A DNA stretch of 35,090 nt from assembly GCA_005881695.1 (NCBI GenBank), contig VBBT01000120.1:1-35090 (forward strand), read 5' to 3'. The notes under the pieces are model-generated. The model saw only the letters and a program-made list of their open reading frames with translations. It ran no database searches and was not told the origin of the DNA. The position numbers and the translations under genes are program-made. This document shows positions 1 to 9,100 of this stretch, piece by piece. Origin of the DNA: Candidatus Bathyarchaeota archaeon. Its GTDB lineage: Archaea > Thermoproteota > Bathyarchaeia > 40CM-2-53-6. The number at the start of each line of letters is the position of its first letter. The stretch's first letter is position 1.

Positions 1-82
1 TAGATTCCTGCCGACGCCTAGGGAATACAGCGCTGTCTGTGATATTCTCTGGATATACAAATGCGCTCGGTGATAGAAAACT

Positions 83-90
83 CTTATATT
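83..90 (+). promoter_or_regulatory. TATA-like element before the first cohesin gene
   Basis: An AT-rich TTATATT stretch lies about 70 nt before the ATG at 156. If used, transcription would start near 110 and leave a leader of about 45 nt. An AAGGAA at 145-150 sits 5 nt before that ATG and could act as a ribosome binding site. The rest of bases 1-155 shows no gene. Confidence 0.35.
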
Positions 91-155
91 CGCTGTTGAG
101 AGGTTACAGCCTATCTCGCAAATTCGCGAGCGGAAAAAACAAAAAAGGAATCAAC

Positions 156-2768
156 ATGAACAATCGTAAGAATATTAGACTCTTAGCCATATCAGCTATC
201 CTAATACTATTCGCACTACCCATAGGCAGCGGTCTCTATCCGCGCGTCTACGCTGTAACCACAAACCTCCTCGGAGTTGCATGCGGTTACGGTGCCTCGA
301 CCGGTGCATTCCCCACACCCATCACTACAAAGGACGGCACAGGCATTGCCAGCACTTCTTGCGACTGGGCCGGTGATATCGACGGCGACGGTGCCTTCGA
401 TCCTCTAGTCGCCGACAATCCCACTCTCCTACCCGCAGGCTCGGGCGGTGGCTTCACCGCTGACATCGTCGTCAACAACCTCAACACCATGCTCAACGGG
501 TTCGACATCACCATAAACTATGATACCAACACTCTCAACGCTCAAGCCATAGATCAGAGTGGTCTGGTGTTCGGTGGAAACGTTGGCTGTCCAGCCGCGA
601 ATCCACAATGCACTCTGACCACCGTGACCGAGATCAACCAGGGTATCGGCGAGGTTCGACTCGCCCAGGCCCTGTTGGCCTCGTCCGTTGGACCCAGCGG
701 AATCTGCAACACCACTGCAAATCCGAACTGTCAATCTGCTAACCAGGTGTTGTTCAGGATACGCTTTGATGTTGTTGGCGCCGGATCTGGCGCGATCAGC
801 TTCACGGCCCACATCCTGACGAACCCCAATGCTGTTGCCCACACCGCTCAGGACGGAGCACTAAGCACCAACGCTCTCTTCAGTCTAATCAACAGCCAGT
901 CTACGGTCGCCGCGTTCATCGTCTTCTGGAGTTTCGCACCCAATCCACCGGTTCCGGGTTCGCCTATAACCTTCTCAGCGACGGCAGGTTGTGCCTATTG
1001 CACTGGAACTCTGATGTTCAGCTGGGACTTTAGTAGCGTTGACTCGCCTACCTATGTTGCAAAGGTTGACGCGACCGGGTCCTCCGTGACCGTCACCGCA
1101 CCACCCACGGTGATAGGCCGTGTGACATTGACCGTTAGCGACGGAGCTCACAAGGCATTCGCCACTCGCGGTCTACCTCTCACTGCTGCTGCGACTCCAC
1201 CGGCTAGCACAGGTACCGGAACTGCTTCGGCTCCCTTCACAGCGACGTGGGTTGGTGGCACTCCTCCCTATACGGGATCGTGGCTGTTCTGTCCAGGAAG
1301 CGCCTCTGTCACGAGTGTCTGCAGCAACCCAACCGTTCCTGTAACCACAAACGGTCAGTCGAGCACTGTTCCAGCCGTTACATTCAATTTCGCGGGCAGC
1401 TACAATACCGCATTCACCATCTCTGACCCGGTGGTCGTCCATAACCTCTACACAGTAACAGGCACGCCAGCAGCGTACACTGTGGCTGTCACCTGCAACT
1501 GTACGAAAACAATTGAGGCCGGTGCTGCCATTACCTTCAACGCGGCTGTAACCTATGCTTCCACATATCCGACCCAGTTCCAATCTTCACTCTTCAGCTA
1601 TGCGTTCGACTTCGGCGACGGATCTTCTCAAACGGTCTCTGGCGGCTTGACTGCCTCTGCAACCCACACATACACTGACCCCGGCAACTTCGTAACCACA
1701 GTCGTGGCCGCCGAGACCGGCAACAACGCTCCAGCCCACATTCAAGAGATAGGCTTGTCCGGTGTGACCTCGGTCTTCGATTACGCGCTCTCGATCATGT
1801 GCAACACCCACTGTACAAGTGCTACTGAAGCAGCTGTCCCCTCTGGTGTCCTCACGAGCATTACGGCAACCGTCACAGCAACAATTATAGCGGGCACAAC
1901 CCAGGAAGTTGATCTAGCCGCGTGCAACCAAGCCTGCATCAACGGGAATGCGTTCTTCGGAGGTATCGACGTCGGGTTTGCGCCCGGCTTCGGTAATCCG
2001 ACCTACACATCCATCGTGACCATCAATGTCACCTCTTCCGCAAAACCAGGCGTCTATGACATCACCATCGGCGGATCTTCGCATCTCGTACCCGAGAGGG
2101 ACACGGACATCGTCATACGCGTAGGAAGTCTTGCGGCAAACTTTGGCCCAACCACCACACTAGTGGGTAAGACCAGCTTTGTCAGCACGATTGTAGGAGG
2201 ACTAAAGCCCTACTCGTGCTCATGGAACTTCGGGGACGGCAGCGCCCTCGACACGAGCTCTTGCAACCCAGCACACACCTACATCGCCGCAGGCAACTTC
2301 ACCGTCACCCTGACAGTGACTGACAGCGACACCCCAACAAGCACTTTCACAGTATCCCACTTCGTCATCGTACAGCCAAGCCCCGAGTTTTCAGGGCGCG
2401 GTGTCATCTCTAAGTCTTCCATAAGCGCGGGAAGCACACAGACCTTCAGGATAAACGCGGACAACCCATCGGCGTTCAACATGACTGTAACAGTGAAAAT
2501 TGACATATTCAGGGGTCCCGGTGCCGCCGTGGCCTCACTCACCACCAGCATAACAATCCCAGCAGGCTCGAGCACAGGTGTAATAGGACAGATACGGCTC
2601 AGCTTCACACCCACAACCGCCGGCGTCTATACGTTCACAGCAACTCTAACATTCTCAGGCACTGTACCAGTCCCGCCGACCAACGGCGCAACCACTCCGG
2701 CAGTGAAAGGGGCGGCAATCGTCTCTGGAACTGGCGGAATCCGGTCCGGAAGCTTCACAGCAGGGTAA
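156..2768 (+). CDS. Secreted cohesin-like/PKD surface protein, unanchored (870 aa)
   Basis: The track starts at 39, but I prefer the ATG at 156: it begins a proper signal peptide (MNNRKNIRLL..., cleavage about after VYA, residue 33) and has AAGGAA 5 nt upstream. After cleavage comes a Cys-containing lead-in with a calcium-loop-like DIDGDGAFD (about 74-82). A cohesin-like module follows (about 95-245), recognisable by FTADIVVNNL, a YDTNTLNA strand and LFRIRFDVVGAGSG. Ig/PKD-type modules come next, with CAYCTG, FDFGDGSS (about 483) and WNFGDGSA (about 690). The C-terminal about 130 residues form another beta-rich domain with no membrane helix, so how the protein stays on the cell is not visible. 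It is paralogous to the products at 6190 and 12524. Cohesins bind dockerins in cellulosomes; that this one binds the dockerins nearby is inference. It could instead be an S-layer-like structural protein. Confidence 0.85.
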   Translation: MNNRKNIRLLAISAILILFALPIGSGLYPRVYAVTTNLLGVACGYGASTGAFPTPITTKDGTGIASTSCDWAGDIDGDGAFDPLVADNPTLLPAGSGGGFTADIVVNNLNTMLNGFDITINYDTNTLNAQAIDQSGLVFGGNVGCPAANPQCTLTTVTEINQGIGEVRLAQALLASSVGPSGICNTTANPNCQSANQVLFRIRFDVVGAGSGAISFTAHILTNPNAVAHTAQDGALSTNALFSLINSQSTVAAFIVFWSFAPNPPVPGSPITFSATAGCAYCTGTLMFSWDFSSVDSPTYVAKVDATGSSVTVTAPPTVIGRVTLTVSDGAHKAFATRGLPLTAAATPPASTGTGTASAPFTATWVGGTPPYTGSWLFCPGSASVTSVCSNPTVPVTTNGQSSTVPAVTFNFAGSYNTAFTISDPVVVHNLYTVTGTPAAYTVAVTCNCTKTIEAGAAITFNAAVTYASTYPTQFQSSLFSYAFDFGDGSSQTVSGGLTASATHTYTDPGNFVTTVVAAETGNNAPAHIQEIGLSGVTSVFDYALSIMCNTHCTSATEAAVPSGVLTSITATVTATIIAGTTQEVDLAACNQACINGNAFFGGIDVGFAPGFGNPTYTSIVTINVTSSAKPGVYDITIGGSSHLVPERDTDIVIRVGSLAANFGPTTTLVGKTSFVSTIVGGLKPYSCSWNFGDGSALDTSSCNPAHTYIAAGNFTVTLTVTDSDTPTSTFTVSHFVIVQPSPEFSGRGVISKSSISAGSTQTFRINADNPSAFNMTVTVKIDIFRGPGAAVASLTTSITIPAGSSTGVIGQIRLSFTPTTAGVYTFTATLTFSGTVPVPPTNGATTPAVKGAAIVSGTGGIRSGSFTAG

Positions 2769-2806
2769 AACACTAAAAGTCAAGATAAACTCCCATGCCC
2801 CCATGC

Positions 2807-2812
2807 TTTTTT
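2807..2812 (+). terminator. Possible T-run terminator
   Basis: A run of six T lies 39 nt after the stop of the first gene, between CCCC and GGGG tracts that could form a short stem. T-runs are typical archaeal terminators, but this one is short. Confidence 0.35.
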
Positions 2813-2844
2813 GGGGAGACCTAACCTAATGACGGGACCTTAAA

Positions 2845-4479
2845 ATGACAAGAAAACTGGCAGTGGTAGTGCTATTCCTCGGAGTTCTCCTGGCGGGAGA
2901 TATCAGCTCCCCGCTCCCAGCTTCCGCTGCCGCTGTCCGTTCCTCTCTCAGCACTACGTTGTCCAGCTTCGTTCGGTTCACGTCGACAGCCACGTACGAC
3001 TTTAGCCCCTCGGTTCTTTCATCGATTGATGGCAAGTCTTGGGTTTTCTGGACGTCGGCGCCGTTGTCAAACGCATTCAATGGTAGTATCGACTATAGGA
3101 TCAATAACGGGTCCTCGTGGTCCGCTGACCAGGTGGTTGTCCAAGGGCAGATCTGTGGCGTGACTTGTCCTCCTCCGATTCAGAATGTACGTCCTGCGGC
3201 TGCGCAGTTAAAGAACGGGACGATATATCTATCCTACTCGTCAAATCGAACCGGAAGTTTCGAGGTCTTTCTGAAAAGGTTCAACTTGTCCCCAGGATGG
3301 TCCGCGGATTATCAGCTCACTAACGCTCCTGGCGACGAGCTGGATTCCACGATACTGGCGGCGAGTGATGGCAGTCTATGGGTCTTCTACGACCGGCAGA
3401 CTTCCGCCGGCACCAATATCTATTACAGAGTAAACCGCAACGGGTCTTGGTCAAGCGAAGCTGCGCTCACCTTCGACCCTCTACCCGTGCGAGACCAAGA
3501 GCCCGCGGTCTTCCAGGCTCGCGATGGAAAAATCTGGGCCATCTGGTCCCAGGCGCTAGACACGCTCCAGACCACCGTCCACATCGAATACGCAACCTTC
3601 AACGGCGCCACCTGGTCGCCCCCGGTCCAGTTGACATCGTCCTCGTCGCCTGACTCTGGGCCCAGTGGGATCCAGGACTCAAATGGCACGATCTGGATCG
3701 CCTGGTCAAGGAGCCTCCCGTACTTCTGCCTGGGTGGAGGCTGCTTCCAGCACGACCTCTTCTACATCACTTCGACCAACAACGGTGCCGGCTGGGCTGC
3801 GGAGACGGCTCTCACAAACGACACGGCTTGTGTAGACCCGTTCTGCTTCGACGACCTCCAGCCCAGCCTAGGCCAGTTTAGAGACAGCAGGGTCTACGTC
3901 TTCTGGAGGACCAATCGCGACCCCGACGGCTACTGGAACATCTACTACGTCGCGACGAACACGATTCCCTATCACAATGTCGCCGTGACCAAGATCACCG
4001 CCGGCCCATCAACTCTCAGAGTCGGCCGGCTGCTCACCGTAAACGTCACCGTCGCGAACACTGGCGCGTTTAGCGAGAACTTTCAGTTGAACGTCCTGTT
4101 CACGAACAAGACGGCGTTCAACGCCGGCACGAAGACGCTGACATTGGCCTCATCCCTCACAAACACGTACACTTTCGTCTGGAACACAAGCGCCGCACCA
4201 TACGGTAAGTACGTGGTCTCCGCGAACATCCCACCAGTCCCCTACGAGTTCATCACCACCGATAACAACATGACTGGTCCAAGAATCATCCTGACCCTAC
4301 GAGGAGATGTTGACTTAAACGGAAGAGTTGACGTACTGGATGTCGCCAGAGTCGCTTATTCGTTCGGCTCTGTCCCTGGAAGCCCCAACTGGGATCCTGC
4401 TTGCGATCTGACCTATGACGGCAGGATCGACATTCTCGACGTCGCTATCGTAGCGTTCTGGTTTGGAAAATCGGTCTAA
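2845..4479 (+). CDS. Secreted beta-propeller protein with CARDB-like and C-terminal dockerin domains (544 aa)
   Basis: A signal peptide (MTRKLAVVVLFLGVLL..., cleavage near ASA/AA) is followed by about 330 residues of repeated blades of the type DGSLWVFYDR, DGKIWAIWSQ and NGTIWIAWSR. This is a sialidase/BNR-like propeller without a catalytic set that I can assign, so it is probably a binding module. Residues about 375-480 look like a CARDB-type Ig domain. The C-terminus is a textbook type I dockerin: two calcium loops, DVDLNGRVDVLD and DLTYDGRIDILD, each followed by a VA-VA-FG helix. All loop positions 1, 3, 5 and 12 carry suitable ligands except Thr at position 3 of the second loop. There is no membrane anchor. 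A dockerin surrounded by cohesin-like genes suggests non-covalent display on the cell surface. The ligand of the propeller is unknown. Confidence 0.88.
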   Translation: MTRKLAVVVLFLGVLLAGDISSPLPASAAAVRSSLSTTLSSFVRFTSTATYDFSPSVLSSIDGKSWVFWTSAPLSNAFNGSIDYRINNGSSWSADQVVVQGQICGVTCPPPIQNVRPAAAQLKNGTIYLSYSSNRTGSFEVFLKRFNLSPGWSADYQLTNAPGDELDSTILAASDGSLWVFYDRQTSAGTNIYYRVNRNGSWSSEAALTFDPLPVRDQEPAVFQARDGKIWAIWSQALDTLQTTVHIEYATFNGATWSPPVQLTSSSSPDSGPSGIQDSNGTIWIAWSRSLPYFCLGGGCFQHDLFYITSTNNGAGWAAETALTNDTACVDPFCFDDLQPSLGQFRDSRVYVFWRTNRDPDGYWNIYYVATNTIPYHNVAVTKITAGPSTLRVGRLLTVNVTVANTGAFSENFQLNVLFTNKTAFNAGTKTLTLASSLTNTYTFVWNTSAAPYGKYVVSANIPPVPYEFITTDNNMTGPRIILTLRGDVDLNGRVDVLDVARVAYSFGSVPGSPNWDPACDLTYDGRIDILDVAIVAFWFGKSV

Positions 4480-4564
4480 CAAACCTTGTCTCCTCTCGAA
4501 GATGGGGATGTCTCGGAATAGAAAGCAATCTTTCGACCTCCAACTGACTTCCGAGCTTGGGAAT

Positions 4565-4571
4565 ACTTATT
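4565..4571 (+). promoter_or_regulatory. TATA-like element before the 475-aa cohesin gene
   Basis: ACTTATT lies about 38 nt before the TTG at 4606 and would give a leader of about 12 nt. It supports TTG 4606 rather than ATG 4633 as the start. Confidence 0.35.
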
Positions 4572-4605
4572 CCCCCGGCCAGCCATTATTGACTGGGAAA
4601 CTATC

Positions 4606-6033
4606 TTGAATTCATCGCGCGGCGGTATTCTCATGATCCTTCTAGCCGCGCTTCTCATCGTTGCCATCCCTCCGCCTGCGCACTCTGACACTCAGACACT
4701 GGTTCAGCTAGGAGTCTTCATCGATACCTATAGGACGACGAACGTTACTGATCCCGACCTCGCTCCGAACCAGCCTGGGGGCGAGATCTACGTCACTGTC
4801 AGAGTATCCAACCTCCCGGACGTAACCAGCTCGTCCGCCGGCGGTCTTCAAGGCTTCGACATCTCGCTGAACTACAGTACAACAGTCTACAGAATTCTTG
4901 GTTACGATTACAACGGGCCCAACTGTTCTCGAGATGACACTTGCGTCTATGCCAACACTACACAATCCAACAGTCTAGTACTCAACAGCACCGTCGACTC
5001 GAACCAGGGCATCCTACATCTAGCAATGGTTGTGCTCGACCCGAGCCTCAGAGCACACGGCTCGGGAGTCTTGTTCAAAGTGCATTTTCAGATCATAGGC
5101 CGTGGGAAAAGCCAGTTCGCGATCATGCAATCATCTCGGCTCTTCGGCTACTCAAACAATTGCGGCCTACCCCTCGCGTACACTGCGACCTCGGCTTGGA
5201 TAGACAACCGACGTCCGTATCGGATAACCGCCGATCCACCGCCCTCACCGTTTCCCGTAGGCCAGAAAGTGTCCGTGAAGGTCACAGTCTGGAAAGTTAA
5301 CGCATTCGGTGACGGGTATGTTACGCTGATTCTCAGCAGCTGGCCTGGACCTTCGGGAGCAAACTACAGTTTCGCTCCGCGCACAGATCAGCTTAGTAGC
5401 TCACAACATATCACGAACTTCAACTCGACAATGACGCTCTACGCTCCTACCGGCACGCAGCAGGCAACATATTATCCGGAGATAATCGCCCACTTGAATA
5501 CTACACTTGACCAGTCGTATGAGGCACGGTTGATCTACCCTGTCACGGTCGGAGCCGGCTATACTCTAAGCTCCCCCCCTCCGATACCTGCCCAAGCCCA
5601 GAGTGTTGCTCTGACGACCCCGTACCTTGACACTCCAAGCGACACGCCTCTTCCCCTCCTAGCCAGCTTCACGGCCACCACAGCGACAGCCGGCGTCCCG
5701 GTATCGTTTACCCCGACAGTCTGCGGTGGGACTTCGCCATATCGCCTCCAATGGGGGTTCGGCGACGCCTTCGTAAACAGTAGTTCTCTCGATGCTCCCG
5801 GAATCGTAGCTCCGACAACACACACGTATACGTCTCCCGGACAATACAGCGTTAGACTCAACGTTACGGACTCGATGGGCCTAACCCTTACCGCATCCAG
5901 AACTCTCTCGGTTACCGGCAACCCCTCAACCTCGCCCGATGCAATCAGGACAATCCTACTGGTCACCATCGTCCCCGTCGTCCTGTTGGGCGCGCTGATG
6001 TATCTCAAGCGAGGGTGGAGTCGACGCCGCTAG
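4606..6033 (+). CDS. Membrane-anchored cohesin-like/PKD surface protein (475 aa)
   Basis: A TTG start gives MNSSRGGILMILLAALLIVA..., a signal peptide with an arginine before the hydrophobic core; ATG 4633 is the alternative. Residues about 20-190 fit a cohesin-like fold: YVTVRVSNLPDV, a GFDISLNYS strand, ILHLAMVVLD and GVLFKVHFQIIG. A beta-rich region follows, then a PKD-like domain near 350-435 (RLQWGFGDAF, THTYTSPGQYSV). One C-terminal transmembrane helix (about 446-467) and a basic tail (KRGWSRRR) place the bulk of the protein outside the cell. Many N-x-S/T sites suggest glycosylation. It differs from the three large paralogues (no calcium-loop lead-in) and resembles the 453-aa product at 14820 in layout. 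Its likely role is a single-cohesin anchor for a dockerin protein; the partner is not shown by sequence. Confidence 0.82.
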   Translation: MNSSRGGILMILLAALLIVAIPPPAHSDTQTLVQLGVFIDTYRTTNVTDPDLAPNQPGGEIYVTVRVSNLPDVTSSSAGGLQGFDISLNYSTTVYRILGYDYNGPNCSRDDTCVYANTTQSNSLVLNSTVDSNQGILHLAMVVLDPSLRAHGSGVLFKVHFQIIGRGKSQFAIMQSSRLFGYSNNCGLPLAYTATSAWIDNRRPYRITADPPPSPFPVGQKVSVKVTVWKVNAFGDGYVTLILSSWPGPSGANYSFAPRTDQLSSSQHITNFNSTMTLYAPTGTQQATYYPEIIAHLNTTLDQSYEARLIYPVTVGAGYTLSSPPPIPAQAQSVALTTPYLDTPSDTPLPLLASFTATTATAGVPVSFTPTVCGGTSPYRLQWGFGDAFVNSSSLDAPGIVAPTTHTYTSPGQYSVRLNVTDSMGLTLTASRTLSVTGNPSTSPDAIRTILLVTIVPVVLLGALMYLKRGWSRRR

Positions 6034-6189
6034 TTGCCAGATAGATCGACACTTTCGAGAACCCAGCGCAACAGGACTACTTCAGAATGCCTGCGCCTTA
6101 TCTGTAACCCCGGAGTAACCGACAGATATACAGATGCAGGTTCACCCAGTAACTCTTAACTAACACTTGACACAAAGTCCTAATCTGTT

Positions 6190-9100
6190 TTGTCGAAGGT
6201 CAACAATCCTGACAAGCCGTCAAGAAGCTGTCCCGGTCATATGCTCAAGGCAAAGACCTTCATTATCGCAATAATCCTCCTCAGCGGCCTGCTGAACCTC
6301 AATGTCCCAGCGCATCCTATCGGAACCGCAACTCCACCGCACAGCATTCACTTCGCGACCGCAGCCGATCCAAACAATCTAGGCATTAACTGCGCCTATG
6401 GCGCACTAGACGCCACCGGCTTGCCCATAACTACCGAGGATGGCGATGGGACCCTCAACACTTCTTGCCAGTGGGCGGGCGATGTGGACGGCGACACCGC
6501 TCCAGACCCTCTCGTCTCAGACAATCCCAGCACTGCGCTAGCGGGCTCTGGCGGCGGATTCACGGCTGACATCATAATCACGAGCCTCGACCCGAGCCTC
6601 CTCGGTATCAACGGTTTCGACCAGACCATTAGTTATGATACGCACGTTCTGAATGCTGTCCTCGTCGACCAGTCGGGTCTCACCTTCGGTGGAAACCTTG
6701 GATGCAACCCGGCAATCAACCCGTCGTGCACTGTTACCACTGCGCTCACGATCGACCGGGTCGGTGGTACTGTTCGTTTGGCTCAGGCTGTTCTCGGTAT
6801 TACCGTCGGCCCCGGCGGCTCTTGCTCTATCACAGCGAAACCTGACTGCACTTCCCCCACCCAGACGCTCTTCAGGATACGCTTCGATGTCGTGGGCGCG
6901 GGTACAGGATTCATCAAGTTCTCCACAGACCCGACGAAAAACGTTATCACATGTCCGTGCTCGGTTCCACACACAAGCCAGGACGGTGCTCTAGGCACTG
7001 ACACATTCTTCAGCGCGATCAACGGTGTCGTTGGGGGCACATTCGAGGTCAACTGGACTTTTAGTCCGAGCCCCGAGGTTCCAGGAAAGTCTCTAACCTT
7101 CTCCGCTCCCTCTGTCACCTGCACGTACTGCACTGGGACCCTAACGTACACCTGGGACTTCAGTAGCCTTGACTCACCGACATATGCGGCGAAAGTGGAC
7201 GCTACTGGAATGATGGCGACAGTTACGCCCCCTCCTCCAGTGATCCACCGAGTGACCCTGACTGTTACAGATGGAACTCACAAAGCGTCAGCCACTAGGC
7301 TTCTCCCCCTGGTCGTTACAGCAACAGGCCCCACGACCGTCGCCCAAGGAGCGCCGTCGACAGCGTTCAATGGGATCTGGCTAGGTGGTGTCGTCACCAG
7401 CACATCAGGCTATTCAGGACTGTGGCGCTTCTGTCCAGGCACCAACCTGAACAAGTTGGTCTGCAACACTCCGAGCTCCGCCGTCTCCCAGAGCGGTGCA
7501 TCCATAACTCAGACGAGCGCCGTCAGTTCAGTCATCTTCAACTTTGCAGGTCTCTACAACGACTTTCTCTCCTTATCCGACACAATTGTGTCGCAGATAT
7601 CTCCCACCGCCAACACCGGAGTTGCTCCTGTACCGGTCAACGTTACTGGTAGCACTCCGGCTTACACGGTAACAGTCAGCCCGAGCTTGACGACCATCAA
7701 TGCCGGGCAGAGTGTTGATTTTACTGTATCGGTAATTTACGCTGGCACCTACCCGCCAGGATTCAAGTCAACCAGCTTCAACTATTTCTTCGACTTTGGT
7801 GACGGGAGCACTAACACAGTTAGCAGCGGAACTTCAGTCACGTTTTCGCACACATTCAACCTCGGCGGCACCTTCATCGTCAGGGTTACACCACAAGAGA
7901 CCGGTAACGCGGCCCCAAACAAGATCCAAGAGAACGGCTACTCTTCAGTCATCACGGTAATTCCTCCGCTGGCTGCATCATTCACATTCTCGCCTCCGTT
8001 ACCTTCCGCAGGGCAGGAGATCACCTTCACCCCGACAGTCACCGGTGGGAATCCGCTGTACTCCTTCGCTTGGGATTTCGGCGACGGCTCAACATCCACC
8101 CTGCAGAGTCCAACCCACTCGTATGCGACAAGTGGTTCCTTCACGGTTGCACTGACGGTAACCGATTCCACAACCCCTACACCTCAGACCAGAAAAACTT
8201 CCCAGATGATTACCGTCTATCCGCCCGCTTTCGATTTTGGTGTTGTTTGGAGTCCGGCTAGTGCTTCTGTCACGGCTGGTGGTTCTAGTTCGCCTGATGT
8301 CGTGGCCACTTTGGTTTCTGGTACGTCGACTTCGGCTGCTTGTAGTGTGTCTCTTCCGTCGCCTGCGGTGGCGGGTTTGTCGGCTGTTCCGTTGACTTTC
8401 AGTCTGATGCCTAGTGCTGCTGGGGCCAGTCAGGCAGTGGCTATTGCGACCACTAGTGCTACTCCTGCTGGCACGTACACGATCAGCGTGAGCTGTGCTG
8501 GTGGTGGAGCCACTCGTGCTGCGAGCCCACAGCTCTCGCTAACCGTCACGGCACCAGCTTTCGATTACACTATTGCTTGGAGTCCCACAAGTGCTTCGAT
8601 CGCTGCTAGCGCTGGCACGACGCCCAGTATTGTTGCTACCTTGACATCAGGGACCACAACTGCAGTAACGTGCACTGTCAGTCTACCATCTCCAGCGGTC
8701 ACTGGTCTTTCTGCTTCCCCATTGAGCTTCAGCATTGCTCCCGCACTCGCTCCTGGTGCTTCTCAAGTTGTGACGATTTCTACAACTACGCTCACTCCTG
8801 CTGGCACATACACGATCGGTGTCAGCTGCACTGGCGGTGTTGGAACTCACACGGCCAACTTCTCGCTGATTGTTAGTGCTGCCGGCTTCGACTATACGGT
8901 CGCCTGGAGTCCTACAAGCGCTACCGTTGCTGCTGGCGCTAGCTCTACGCCGAATTTGGTTGCCATGTTGACGAGCGGCACTACTGCTTCAGTCACTTGT
9001 ACAGTGAGCCTTCCATCCCCAGCGGTTACAGGTCTTTCCGCATCTCCATTGACCTTCAGTATCACTCCAGCCGTTGCTCTTGGTGTTACTCAAGCAGTGA

